Positions 33,901 through 42,231 of a DNA stretch of 64,000 bases are shown one piece after another (the stretch's first letter is position 1; every line of letters starts with the position of its first letter). Under the pieces are notes generated by a model that saw only the letters and a program-made list of their open reading frames with translations, had not been told where the DNA came from and searched no databases. Source of the DNA: Chloroflexota bacterium (lineage in GTDB: Bacteria; Chloroflexota; Anaerolineae; JAAEKA01); contig JAYELL010000108.1 of the NCBI GenBank assembly GCA_034717495.1, positions 1 through 64,000 on the forward strand, read 5' to 3'. The translations under genes were made by a program, and so were the position numbers.

Positions 33901-34913
33901 ATGACCCACCTGTCTTTCCGGGGCCATCGGTAGAGGATCAGTGAGCGTATCTGTTGATGGCCGGACCGGCGATTCCAGTGGTCAATCTCACCGTATGCCC
34001 GCCGGACCCAGCCGTTGTTCTTGTTGAGCCACGGCACGTCCTGATCGGTTTCAGTGACGTAGCAAGGCAGGTGGCGCATGGAGCTGGGAACGGCTTCCAG
34101 GAAGTCGCGATAGGTACGGAAGTTGTACTGGTAGTGCTCAAACGGGGCCCCCATGCGACGATTGGTATAGATTTCCGCCGGGTCGGAGGAGTGGGTATAG
34201 GCATGAATGGTGATGCCGTCGCAGTTGCGTGGACCGATGGCATTCAGGATATCACGGAAGTATTGTATCCAGTCGCCCTGGGAATTGCCGCTGTAGCTCG
34301 TCTGATTGTTCCAGGGCGCCACGGCGCCAACCAATACCTGGTCATCTTTGTGGCCTGGCACTCCGTGAATCGCATCGCGGCAAAGCTGATAACAGCGCGC
34401 GTACTTCTGAGGGGTGATGACCTCGCCAGGATTGACGATGGAACTGCCTGCCCGGCCGGGTGGGAGCAAGGCGCTAAAGCGTTCCGGAAGGCCCCGCGAG
34501 CGGGAAACCGGATCATCATCAACCGGGTCCACCGGGCTGGAAACAGGGCCCCGCGAGTGATTGATTTGAACCCCCGGGCGCTCGACGGCATAGTTCATCT
34601 CGTTGCCGATGATCCATATTTTGCAACCGTTGCTGGCGCCAACAAAATTGGCGCAGCGCTGCGCAAAACTGGTGTAGCGGCTGCTATGGGGAATGGTGCC
34701 GGCTGGCTCGTAGCCGTTGTTGATGCGGCAGATAACGCCAATATCTTGGTTACTCCAGGAAGAGAAATCCTTTCCCCCGCGATCATTTGATTCGGAGCCG
34801 ATTGCTTCAGTGAACAGTACCCAACCCGGTTTCCCGGCCTCAAGCATATGGCGTTCGCCGCCGGGCTCATGGATACCGAAAATGTAGGGCGAGTCAAACA
34901 GAGGGCGAGGCAT
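30921..34913 (-). CDS. Giant modular wall hydrolase: GH-A-like domain, seven SH3-like repeats, M23 peptidase
   Basis: 1330 aa. Residues 1-360 look like a TIM-barrel glycosidase of clan GH-A type: IFGIHEP, acid/base candidate Glu105 in IIGNEMN, ITIHAYTHSSDP and nucleophile candidate Glu289 in YVTETD. From residue 371 there are seven SH3-like repeats of about 80 residues. Each has an RRSPGY..K..DD block, a P.GSE..V..GP..DGL.WW.IR core and GWVA..S..G..LL; Pro/Glu linkers separate them. The last 170 residues are an M23 (lysostaphin-like) peptidase with HNGLDF and GPHLHFG zinc motifs. It looks like a peptidoglycan or wall-polymer hydrolase. There is no signal peptide, and an in-frame TAG two codons before the ATG excludes one. 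GGAG precedes the start. Exact sugar substrate unknown. Confidence 0.85.
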   Translation of the reverse strand: MPRPLFDSPYIFGIHEPGGERHMLEAGKPGWVLFTEAIGSESNDRGGKDFSSWSNQDIGVICRINNGYEPAGTIPHSSRYTSFAQRCANFVGASNGCKIWIIGNEMNYAVERPGVQINHSRGPVSSPVDPVDDDPVSRSRGLPERFSALLPPGRAGSSIVNPGEVITPQKYARCYQLCRDAIHGVPGHKDDQVLVGAVAPWNNQTSYSGNSQGDWIQYFRDILNAIGPRNCDGITIHAYTHSSDPAEIYTNRRMGAPFEHYQYNFRTYRDFLEAVPSSMRHLPCYVTETDQDVPWLNKNNGWVRRAYGEIDHWNRRSGHQQIRSLILYRWPRKDRWVIEGKQGVVDDFRQALGHDYRWRESLIVPAKFELGQHVFAADLLSVRKSPGYLNKPEDDLVAKLPRGSEFTILSSAKIADGLVWWRVRHRDESVSVDGWVAQASATGAALLVETRPAEPPAPEPQPSLPSALEPGMRIVARQEVTVRKSPGYRDKPNDDVLFHLVPDSEATVLKGPQQVDGLIWWQIRFVEPGRRPVDGWAAEKSASGKVLLSPRAEVPEPEPVPEPEPVPAPEPEPAPIEIGDQATTTAVIPLRRTAGRIGKPSNDIIINVPARQQLTISEGPEQKEGVTWWRVKYISRYGNPFAGWAAESYSDGTILLVAMPSPEPTPGPAPTPPPVPAPQPAPSPEPVPEPEPVPVPEPPKPAPVPVPVPVPRPEPTLRIGEPAITRETVVLRRTAGYRNKPPGDIIYEIPGEIRVDVVRGPEFADNLLWWGIRFVSQFGNRFDGWAAQAGPLGAVLLVRDIPMPPRPEPTPTNPVPDPVPQPVPEPGPEPQEPRPAAPSLEEMIPGDRAKTTTTIYLRLAPGWRNKPDSDILHEIPPEVEIDIVAGPQDADGLTWWLIRYTAAGGRAWEGWLAATSLAGTPVLTVLPRVDAIPPDPEPVPPSPPEPQPIDPEVEPQPKPVPSPEPKRITPGDSAFAATVLNARRSPGYVNKDGDDVLFELPFGAEITVLDGPTEKDELPWWHIRFLTLEDQAIEGWVAEISPNGTTLLATSQPPAPSTDKPVPTATFQPGNSVYNAYIEGVNMRRSPGYADKNDSDVLGVLPPGSEAVITAGPEEADLLVWWHIQADVDGKKIEGWVVQVGATGERFLVPIQFQDRIILGTPFEGRWRVTQLFGKNPQYYKQYSYNGVALRGHNGLDFGTPNGTNLRATDDGEVTQAGFDKGGYGNFVKLTHEWGESIYGHMERVTVSIGDQVSRGQPLGPSDNTGGSTGPHLHFGIRIYPFDRADGWGGHCDPQYFMNPDDLIIPDSVRPVDTLPPPAMSPDAPGRIRP

Positions 34914-35065
34914 TCGCTACGACTCCGTGTTGATCAACGATGTGTGCAATGATTGGAGCGCAAACTCCGTGCGTCTTTTTGTACCCGCCGTGAGGCAGCG
35001 GTGCGGATGGAAAGCATCTGTCCTTGCCGAAGAGAGTGACAGATCGTTTTCACCGACTGAACACT

Positions 35066-35095
35066 ATTGTACCACAAATGTGCCGAGTTCGGCAA
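35066..35095 (-). promoter_or_regulatory. Probable promoter of the GH/SH3/M23 gene
   Basis: Minus strand TTGCCG (35095-35090), 18-bp spacer, TACAAT (35071-35066), in a TTTGTGG context like the hsp20 promoter. Confidence 0.45.
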
Positions 35096-35107
35096 CGACT
35101 TCGCTAC

Positions 35108-35137
35108 TTGCATAGTTCAGCATCCTTCGGCTATACT
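35108..35137 (+). promoter_or_regulatory. Probable promoter of the secreted protein at 35203
   Basis: TTGCAT (35108-35113), 18-bp spacer, TATACT (35132-35137). Confidence 0.5.
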
Positions 35138-35202
35138 GTCCGCGTCAGTCCACTCAAGCATTCAGTTTTACCGCATTTTGTTTTACAGGACTGGAGGTCT
35201 CC

Positions 35203-36183
35203 GTGATTTCAAGTCGACTCTTTTTCGCCATTGTCCTGTCTCTTGCAACAATAATGTCAGGCGGTCTCTCGATCCTTGCGTCAGCCGACGCGTTGATTCC
35301 GCAGCAGGAAGAACTGGTATGGCAACCAAGCTGGTGGACGGAACCGGGGCAGGAGCGGAAGCCGCAGGATGGCGAGAACCCTCTCTTTCTGCCCTTTATT
35401 GCTTTGAGTGACTCGACTCCGGAGTCGGGGTGGCATTACTTTGTTTCGGAGATCATCACGGGGTCGGCGTCATGCGCCAGCACAGGCTTCGCTGGTGTGG
35501 TCCGCGATGATGCCGGTGTGCCGAAGGCAGGTGTTCAGGTAAAGGTCTGGGCGGCTGAATCAGGCCAGGATAGTTACCTGTCTGAGCCTACGGGCGGGGA
35601 TGGGGTCTGGCGGGTGGTTATCGACGATTCGCAGCCGGTTGCCGGTAGGTGGAAGCTTGCCGTGGTCAACAGCCAGCAGGAGCCAATCTCTCCGGTCATC
35701 GGACAAGTTGCTTACCAGGATGATCCATCTGCCGTGGAAGCGCCTGGTATTCCGACCCACGATGATTGCGTCAACGGGCACCAATGGCTCACAGTTGGTT
35801 TCGAGCAGCGGCAGGAGTTTCCTGAATTCACGGTGGCGTCGGTACGATTCATCTCTTGTCGCGATAATCATTTTGATCACAACATTCGCCTGTGGGTAAT
35901 CGATGTGGAGGGCAATGGCATTCGGTACATTCCGGTGCTGTTCTGGGAGGAAAACGGATTCGGTGATGGCCTTCTCACCGGTACCGATCCTTTCAAGCCA
36001 CCCGGCTATCTGGATTACCCGATCTGGGAGCGCCAGACCTGGTCCACGGAGATCCTGACGGGTACCACTGACACCTCCTATCCGGTCAGCAGTGAGACTC
36101 CCCCTATTCTCGAGGATTGCAGCGGCAACGCCTGGGGTCACTACTCCTATGAAATCGTCTTCCAGCGACGTGATCTGCCCTGA
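35203..36183 (+). CDS. Secreted protein with carboxypeptidase-regulatory-like domain
   Basis: 326 aa with a GTG start; CTGGAGG lies eight bases upstream. Residues 1-30 are a classical signal peptide (hydrophobic FFAIVLSLATIM core, cleavage likely after ASADA). Residues about 95-170 have an Ig-like carboxypeptidase-regulatory or Cna-B type fold (GFAGVVRDDAGVPKAGVQVKVW, GVWRVVIDD). Four or more Cys in the mature part (CASTG, DDCVNGHQW, FISCRDN, DCSGNAW) may form disulfides, consistent with VKOR/DsbA genes in the window. Function is unknown. It is divergent from the GH/SH3/M23 gene, so the two may share a regulatory region of 289 bp. Confidence 0.75.
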   Translation: MISSRLFFAIVLSLATIMSGGLSILASADALIPQQEELVWQPSWWTEPGQERKPQDGENPLFLPFIALSDSTPESGWHYFVSEIITGSASCASTGFAGVVRDDAGVPKAGVQVKVWAAESGQDSYLSEPTGGDGVWRVVIDDSQPVAGRWKLAVVNSQQEPISPVIGQVAYQDDPSAVEAPGIPTHDDCVNGHQWLTVGFEQRQEFPEFTVASVRFISCRDNHFDHNIRLWVIDVEGNGIRYIPVLFWEENGFGDGLLTGTDPFKPPGYLDYPIWERQTWSTEILTGTTDTSYPVSSETPPILEDCSGNAWGHYSYEIVFQRRDLP

Positions 36184-36322
36184 GCGGCTTCGAGCCCTGG
36201 AATGAGTATCTCAGGTAGCAGCAGCCCTTGCCGGTGTATCCCGGCTTGTTGCAGTATGGTGCCTTGAATTGCTCGTGATCCGCTCGCTTCCACCGTGATG
36301 CAGGAGCTGATTGTCGAGAGGC

Positions 36323-36351
36323 TTGGCGCCTTCTTCCGGATATGGTAAGAT
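36323..36351 (+). promoter_or_regulatory. Promoter of the peptide-transporter operon
   Basis: TTGGCG (36323-36328), 17-bp spacer, TAAGAT (36346-36351). An inverted repeat TTGCCA (36351-36356) / TGGCAA (36371-36376) overlaps the predicted start point and could be an operator. The rest of the 297-bp gap shows nothing else recognisable. Confidence 0.6.
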
Positions 36352-36480
36352 TGCCAACCGATAGCCACCCTGGCAAGAGGTAAAGTAGGTTGGAAGGGCC
36401 AGGGCGTCTGGTCCCACTTCAATTCGTCCCGTTCGTTCTCGTCCACAATCGAGATCGTCCGGAATAAGGAGGGAGAAATC

Positions 36481-38079
36481 ATGAAAAAGAGATCCTTGCC
36501 CACCCTTGGGCCCAGTTTCCTCTCGTTGAGCGTTCTATTGGTTCTTGCCCTGTTGACGGCAAGTTGCGTGGCGCCGTCGGGACCGGTGCCGGCCGCGCCG
36601 CTGGAATCGGGTGAAGCGCCCGCAGCAGCCCCGGAGGCCAGCACCCTGCGGGTCGCCCTGGATATTCCCGTGCAACTTGATCCGGCTTTTGCATCGTCGG
36701 ACAGTGAAATCGCAATCCTGAATGCCGTTTACGACTACCTGGTAGACATCGATCACGAAAACAAGGTGCAACCCCGACTCGCCAGCGCTGCCAGGATCAG
36801 CGCCGACGGTTTGAATTATACCCTCGAGATTGACCCCGATGCGACCTTCCACGACGGGTCGCCGGTGACAGCCGCTGATGTCATCTGGACCTTCAATCGC
36901 TTGCGTGATCCCGAGGCTGGTTTGCCGACCAGTGACCTCTACAGCAACATCACCGACATTTTCACCGTTCCCAACTCGGCTGATCCTTCTGAATCCAAAA
37001 CAGTGGTCTTTCAGCTGATAAAACCCGATCCTTTCTTCCAGTTCAACTTGAGCGATAATCATGCGCTTGTCGTCAAAGAGGGCACCGAAGACTTCACCCA
37101 GTTTAACGGCAGCGGGCCCTTCAAGGTTGCCGACTACCGGCCGGAAAATCGTATGGATCTGGTGGCCAACGAGGACTATTTCATCGACGGAAAGCCGGGC
37201 GTGGAGGCAGTGGAGTTCATATTCTTCAGTGATCAGGCTGCCAGTGTGGATGCTCTGCGGGGTGGCCAGGTTGATCTGGTGATGCGCATGCCGACACCGC
37301 TGTTCCTGACGCTGGAACAGGAGGAAGGAATCAATACAGTGTCGATCCCGACCAACGGATTCGATCTGGTGCGGCTCCGTTCTGACCGGGAACCCGGCAA
37401 CGATCCTCGGGTCGTCGAGGCGTTCAAGCTGGCAACGGACCGTAACGCGATCTTCGAGCAGGTTACCCTCGGTCTCGGCGCGGTGGGCCGCGACAGTCCC
37501 ATCGGTCCGCTCTACGTCGACTATTATAGCGAGGAAACCCCCGTCAAGGAACGGGATACTGAAGCGGCCAAGGCGCTTTTGGCGGATGCAGGCTATCCCG
37601 ATGGCCTTGAGATGACCATCCACGTGCCTGACTCGGGCGATCGTCCCGACCTGGCAGTGGTACTCAAGGAGCAGTGGGCCGAAGCTGGAATCAATGTGGA
37701 CGTTTCGGTGGAGCCTGAAAGCGTCTATTATGGCGATAACGGCTGGCTGGAAGCGGATCTGGGCATCACAGGTTGGGGTTCCCGCCCGATTCCCCAGTTC
37801 TACCTGGACGTCATGCTGAAGTGTGGTGCCAAGTGGAATGAATCCCATTTCTGTGACGAGGAGTTTGATCGACTTGCAGAGCTGGCTGGCACGACTCTCA
37901 ACGAAGAGGAGCGTACCGAGGCGTACCACGACATCCAGACCCTCTTGCTTGAAAGAGGTCCGGTGATCATTCCTTATTTCTTCGCCCAGTTAGGCGCCAT
38001 CAGTGACCAGTTCGATGGCTTCAATATGAAAGCGTTCGCTGGACGCACTGATCTGGCCGGTATCCAGCCCGTTCAGTAG
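36481..38079 (+). CDS. ABC transporter substrate-binding lipoprotein, peptide/nickel family (SBP_bac_5)
   Basis: 532 aa; AAGGAGGGAGA precedes the ATG. A lipoprotein leader ends in LLTASC. An Ala/Pro/Glu linker leads to the family-5 solute-binding fold: TLRVALDIPVQLDPAF, YTLEIDPDATFHDGSPVTAADVIWTFNRL (the family signature region) and FNGSGPFKVADY. It captures oligopeptides, or a similar ligand, outside the membrane for the permease encoded downstream. A hairpin separates it from the permease genes and probably allows higher expression of the binding protein. Ligand specificity is not deducible. Confidence 0.92.
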   Translation: MKKRSLPTLGPSFLSLSVLLVLALLTASCVAPSGPVPAAPLESGEAPAAAPEASTLRVALDIPVQLDPAFASSDSEIAILNAVYDYLVDIDHENKVQPRLASAARISADGLNYTLEIDPDATFHDGSPVTAADVIWTFNRLRDPEAGLPTSDLYSNITDIFTVPNSADPSESKTVVFQLIKPDPFFQFNLSDNHALVVKEGTEDFTQFNGSGPFKVADYRPENRMDLVANEDYFIDGKPGVEAVEFIFFSDQAASVDALRGGQVDLVMRMPTPLFLTLEQEEGINTVSIPTNGFDLVRLRSDREPGNDPRVVEAFKLATDRNAIFEQVTLGLGAVGRDSPIGPLYVDYYSEETPVKERDTEAAKALLADAGYPDGLEMTIHVPDSGDRPDLAVVLKEQWAEAGINVDVSVEPESVYYGDNGWLEADLGITGWGSRPIPQFYLDVMLKCGAKWNESHFCDEEFDRLAELAGTTLNEEERTEAYHDIQTLLLERGPVIIPYFFAQLGAISDQFDGFNMKAFAGRTDLAGIQPVQ

Positions 38080-38122
38080 TGCACCCTGCGTCGTTCCAAA
38101 CTGTAGTTTGATATGTCATTCT

Positions 38123-38154
38123 CAAGGCGGGTGGGAGATATCCTGCCCGCCTTG
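38123..38154 (+). other. Intercistronic stem-loop after the binding-protein gene
   Basis: CAAGGCGGG (38123-38131) pairs with CCCGCCTTG (38146-38154), with no T-run after it. This is a typical mRNA-stabilising or partial-termination hairpin between a binding-protein gene and its permease genes. Confidence 0.65.
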
Positions 38155-38259
38155 CAAGTCCGGGTTCAGGGGAAGTCGAGCCGGCGATGGCAGCGATCCA
38201 TTGGCGTTTCTTGAAGCAATTCCCTGTAACTCCCGTCATCAGCAAAGGGGACTCCAGGC

Positions 38260-39138
38260 GTGACAGTCTTCGCTTCAACCGACGAACCGGCGAGACGTAA
38301 TCGCCATCAGCCTGGCATTCTTCGCCAGCTCTATGCCCGACCAGCATCGGCTTTCGGCACCACCGTCGTCCTTCTCTTTCTGCTTGTTGCCCTATTTGGC
38401 CCGTTGATTGCACCGTATGGGGCTACGGAACAAATACCTTCAGAGGCAAGGCAACCACCTTCTGCAGACCATCCCTTTGGCACCGACCGGCTGGGCAGGG
38501 ATGTTTTCAGCCGCGTTGTATTGGGAGCCAGGGACATCCTCGCTCTGGCTGGTTTGGGTACCCTCATTGCAGTGTTTTTTGGTACAGTCGTTGGGCTTTT
38601 CAGCGCATACCAGGGCGGATGGGTTGACGAGGTGGTCTTTCGCATATTCGACAGCTTGCTTGCCATACCGGCGCTTCTTCTGGCCCTTCTCTTGCTCGGA
38701 ACAATTGGCCCGTCCAGAAACAGCGTGCTGGTTGTGATTGCGATCGTCTACACGCCGATCGTCGCCCGGGTCGTACGTAGCGTGGTCCTCTCTGTCAAAC
38801 CGAAGGGCTTCATCGAGGCGGCGCGAGTCCAGGGAGAAAGCCTGGGTCACATTCTGTTTCGCGAGATTTTGCCCTCCGTGAGGCCGGCCCTGGCTGTCGA
38901 GACCGCCCTGCGCTTTTCCTATGCGATCTTTCTGGTGGCATCTCTGGGGTTCCTGGGAGTCGGTGTTCAGCCGCCCAATCCTGACTGGGGCCTGATGGTG
39001 GCCGAGGCCAGGAACTACTACGCCCTGACTCCCTGGGCATTGATTTTTCCCGCGGCTGCCATCTCGTTGCTTGTAATCGGCGTAAACCTTTCGGCTGATG
39101 GCTTGAAGCGTGCGTTGCATACGTCAGGCCGATCATGA
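38260..39138 (+). CDS. ABC transporter permease, DppC/OppC-type
   Basis: 292 aa, GTG start at 38260 with AAAGGGG upstream. A soluble N-terminal segment precedes one helix and a periplasmic stretch with the DppC mark HPFGTDRLGRDVFSRVVLGAR. Five more helices follow, with the EAA loop (EAARVQGESLGHILFREILPSVRPAL) that docks on the ATPase. It forms the heteromeric channel with the permease encoded at 41281. The stop overlaps the ATPase start by 4 bp (ATGA at 39135-39138), so the two are translationally coupled. Confidence 0.93.
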   Translation: MTVFASTDEPARRNRHQPGILRQLYARPASAFGTTVVLLFLLVALFGPLIAPYGATEQIPSEARQPPSADHPFGTDRLGRDVFSRVVLGARDILALAGLGTLIAVFFGTVVGLFSAYQGGWVDEVVFRIFDSLLAIPALLLALLLLGTIGPSRNSVLVVIAIVYTPIVARVVRSVVLSVKPKGFIEAARVQGESLGHILFREILPSVRPALAVETALRFSYAIFLVASLGFLGVGVQPPNPDWGLMVAEARNYYALTPWALIFPAAAISLLVIGVNLSADGLKRALHTSGRS

Positions 39139-41276
39139 TGACGAGAGCGATACGTTCTGGCGGGAAACACCATCGGCCACCGATTCTTCAGATCGAAGAT
39201 CTGACAGTGTCCTATCAACAGGGCAGCCAATGGCTGGACGCGGTGCGGAACGTATCGCTGCAGATCGAGCCAGCCCAGACTTATGGGTTGGTGGGCGAGA
39301 GCGGGTCCGGGAAGTCGACATTGGCTCACGCAATCCTGCGGGTGTTGGGCGAGAACGGGGAAGTGCGTGGAGGCTCCATCAAGCTGGAAGGCCTTGATCT
39401 CCTGGCGTTGTCGGACGCCGAAATGCGGCGGGTTTGGCGGGATGATATCAAGTTGGTGCCTCAGGATCCGCGCTCTTCGTTGAATCCCTCTATGCGGATT
39501 GGGGATCAGCTTCTGGAAGCTCTTGTGGGACACGTCTCCAAGGCTGAGTCCCAGGAACGTATGCTTGAACTGTTGACTCAGGTGCGTATTGCCGATCCTG
39601 AGCGGGTTGCTGCCAGCTATCCTCATCAATTGAGCGGCGGTATGCAGCAACGGGTCATGATAGCCATGGCCTTGACGACTGAACCTCTGCTCATGGTGTT
39701 GGATGAGCCAACAACCAACCTGGATGTCACCACCGAAGCAACTATTTTGGATCTTTTCCGGGACTTGATTCGGGATAGCCAGACGGCGGTTCTCTATGTA
39801 TCCCATAACCTTGGTGTGGTAACCAGCATCTGTGACCGGGTTGCAGTGCTCTACGCCGGAGAGCTGGTGGAAGATTCATCAGTTTCGGCCATCTACCATC
39901 AGCCCTTGCACCCATACACGCTGGCGTTGCTGGACAGCGTGCCACGGCTGGGCCAGAACAAGCAGCAGGTGGCTCTACAGCCTATCTCCGGGACGATTCC
40001 GGGGCTCACCGAACTGCCACCGGCCTGTGTCTTTGCGCCACGATGTGAGATTGCCATCGATCGCTGTCACTCTGAGCGTCCCATCCTGGAGCAGCCGGAG
40101 TCCTGGTCCGGCCAATCGACAAGACGTGTTCGTTGTTATCGATGGCGCGAGGTCGCTGACGGCACCCTGGTCTATCCATCGTCAAAGTACACAGCCTACC
40201 CGGACCCGAGTGCGGACGATTCCGGGATTTCGCCAACGGTTCTGGGTGTCGACTCTCTCGAAAAGCGTTTTCCAGTTCAACGTTCTTTTGGAGAATGGTT
40301 GCGGCGTGCGCCAGGTCGGGAAGTGCGGGCGGTTGATGGTCTGAGTTTTCAGATTAATCGGGGCAGGACCCTGGGATTGGTAGGCGAAAGCGGCAGTGGA
40401 AAAACCACGGTTGCTCGCTGTGTGATCGGCCTCACGGAACCAAATTCGGGTGAAATCAGTTTACTCGAGATGCCGTTGCAGCCCCGGATATCCGATCGGG
40501 ATCGAAGCCTCATGGGCCATCTGCAGATGGTTTTTCAGAACCCCCAGGAGGCACTCAATCCCTACCGCACGGTGCAAGATGCCCTGGCCCGGCCCTTGAT
40601 GCGTCTGGCTGGCGTGCCATCATCACAGATCGATTCCGAGGTCGCGAAACTGTTGAGTACCGTCAAGCTGGATCCTGCCTTTGCTGATCGTTATCCCAAC
40701 CAACTGAGCGGGGGCGAAAAGCAACGGGTTGCCATCGCGCGGGCTTATGCATCTAACCCAGATTTATTGATCTTCGATGAATCGGTATCGGCCCTGGATG
40801 TCTCGGTGCAGGCAGCGATTCTAAATTTGCTCAATGACCTGCAGAGTGAGATAGGCAGCGCGTATCTGTTCATTTCCCATGACCTGGCCGTTGTAGGATA
40901 TCTGGCCGACGATATCATGGTTATGTACCTGGGCGAGGAAATGGAATCGGGCACAACCCACCAGATATTCGAACCCCCCTTTCACCCTTATACCGAGGCC
41001 CTTCTATCCTCGATACCGCTGCTGGATCCGGATGCAGAGGAGGACCGAATCCATCTGGAAGGTGACGTGCCCAGCCCCGTGAACGTGCCCACGGGTTGTC
41101 GATTCCATACCCGCTGTCCTCGCTTTTTGGGACAGGTCTGTGTCGACGAGGCACCACCATGGCAACAACTCAGCGACGGGCACCGCATTCATTGCCATAT
41201 TCCGGCTGCTGACCTGGAAATGATACAGCAATTGGCACCTGGCGCCATCGGCGTAGCAACGCCCAACCTGGAGTGA
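39135..41276 (+). CDS. Fused two-domain peptide ABC transporter ATPase (DppD-DppF type)
   Basis: 713 aa, about twice the size of a single subunit. The N-terminal ATPase has Walker A GESGSGKST, signature LSGGMQQRV and Walker B LLMVLDEPTT, then an oligopeptide-transporter C-terminal segment with clustered Cys (PACVFAPRCEIAIDRCH), a site that binds a 4Fe-4S cluster in some homologues. The C-terminal ATPase has GESGSGKTT, LSGGEKQRV and LLIFDESVSALD and ends in the same Cys pattern (TGCRFHTRCPRFLGQVC). Both sites look intact, so it should energise uptake as a covalent pair. Fusion fixes 1:1 stoichiometry. Gene order (binding protein, C-type permease, fused ATPase, B-type permease) differs from the common B-C-D-F order. 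Confidence 0.94.
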   Translation: MMTRAIRSGGKHHRPPILQIEDLTVSYQQGSQWLDAVRNVSLQIEPAQTYGLVGESGSGKSTLAHAILRVLGENGEVRGGSIKLEGLDLLALSDAEMRRVWRDDIKLVPQDPRSSLNPSMRIGDQLLEALVGHVSKAESQERMLELLTQVRIADPERVAASYPHQLSGGMQQRVMIAMALTTEPLLMVLDEPTTNLDVTTEATILDLFRDLIRDSQTAVLYVSHNLGVVTSICDRVAVLYAGELVEDSSVSAIYHQPLHPYTLALLDSVPRLGQNKQQVALQPISGTIPGLTELPPACVFAPRCEIAIDRCHSERPILEQPESWSGQSTRRVRCYRWREVADGTLVYPSSKYTAYPDPSADDSGISPTVLGVDSLEKRFPVQRSFGEWLRRAPGREVRAVDGLSFQINRGRTLGLVGESGSGKTTVARCVIGLTEPNSGEISLLEMPLQPRISDRDRSLMGHLQMVFQNPQEALNPYRTVQDALARPLMRLAGVPSSQIDSEVAKLLSTVKLDPAFADRYPNQLSGGEKQRVAIARAYASNPDLLIFDESVSALDVSVQAAILNLLNDLQSEIGSAYLFISHDLAVVGYLADDIMVMYLGEEMESGTTHQIFEPPFHPYTEALLSSIPLLDPDAEEDRIHLEGDVPSPVNVPTGCRFHTRCPRFLGQVCVDEAPPWQQLSDGHRIHCHIPAADLEMIQQLAPGAIGVATPNLE

Positions 41277-41280
41277 ATCA

Positions 41281-42225
41281 ATGGGCCGTTACATCGTAAG
41301 ACGCCTTGGATTTCTGGTCCTGACACTCTTGTTGACCTCATTGATTGTCTTCGTCGTCACGCAGATGTTGCCGGGCGATGTGGCGCGCATTACCTTGGGA
41401 CGTGAAGCCAGCGAGGCGGCTGTGCAACAATTGCGGGTGGAATTGGGGCTCGACAAGCCCTGGCCCATCCAGTATTTCACCTGGTTGGGCAACTTCCTGA
41501 CCGGCAATTGGGGAGTGTCCTACAGCACGGGCCTGCCAGTGCGCCCCCTGGTCATGGAGCGATTGGGTAATTCCATGATGCTCGGTGCGCTGACGATGCT
41601 GATTGCAGTCCCTCTGTCGGTTTTCCTCGGTGTGGTGGCTGGTTTGAAGGAGGACAAGGCAGCGGATAATGTCATCAGTATTTCATCGCTGGCCGTTGTG
41701 GGTTTGCCGGAGTTCGTGACCGGCTTCGTGCTTATTCAGATCTTCGCCTTTCGGCTCGATCTTTTTCCGGCAAACTCCTCTATCAGGCCAGGAACCGGGT
41801 TTTTCGAGGCATTGCCCCAGCTTGTCTTGCCTGCACTGACCGCGACCCTGGTTCTTCTTGCCTACGTAACCCGCCTGACGCGCGCTGGCGTGGTCGAGGA
41901 ATTGAAGCAGGACTATGTGCGGACAGCCAGGACCAAGGGGATACCGGAGCGTCAGGTGATCGTCAAACACGTCCTGCGTAATGCGCTGTTACCGACCATC
42001 ACCATTATTGCTATCAGTTTCGGCTGGCTGATCAGTGGCTTGATCGTAATCGAAAACGTCTTTAACTACCCAGGGCTGGGCCGGCTGCTTACTTTTGCGA
42101 TTGACCGGAGGGACATGCCATTGTTGCAGGCGATTACTCTGGTCACTGTACTTGTGTTTGCCCTGGCCAACCTGGGGGCAGATCTGTTATATGCCATGCT
42201 CAATCCCAGGATCCGGCTCAAGTGA
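41281..42225 (+). CDS. ABC transporter permease, DppB/OppB-type
   Basis: 314 aa; starts 4 bp after the ATPase stop. Six transmembrane helices; the N-terminus MGRYIVRRLGFLVLTLLLTS and the first loop (MLPGDVARITLGREAS, GLDKPWPIQYFTWLGNFLTGNWGVS) are typical of OppB/DppB. The EAA loop is DYVRTARTKGIPERQVIVKHVLRNALLP. It pairs with the C-type permease. It is the last gene of the transporter operon, ending 6 bp before a convergent gene with no visible terminator. Confidence 0.93.
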   Translation: MGRYIVRRLGFLVLTLLLTSLIVFVVTQMLPGDVARITLGREASEAAVQQLRVELGLDKPWPIQYFTWLGNFLTGNWGVSYSTGLPVRPLVMERLGNSMMLGALTMLIAVPLSVFLGVVAGLKEDKAADNVISISSLAVVGLPEFVTGFVLIQIFAFRLDLFPANSSIRPGTGFFEALPQLVLPALTATLVLLAYVTRLTRAGVVEELKQDYVRTARTKGIPERQVIVKHVLRNALLPTITIIAISFGWLISGLIVIENVFNYPGLGRLLTFAIDRRDMPLLQAITLVTVLVFALANLGADLLYAMLNPRIRLK

Positions 42226-42231
42226 CATGGA

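Noticed and set aside
31000-34900. Plus-strand Gly/Ser/Thr-rich frames within the SH3-repeat gene
   Set aside because: They are antisense shadows of the Pro-rich linkers; no ribosome-binding sites or domains support them.
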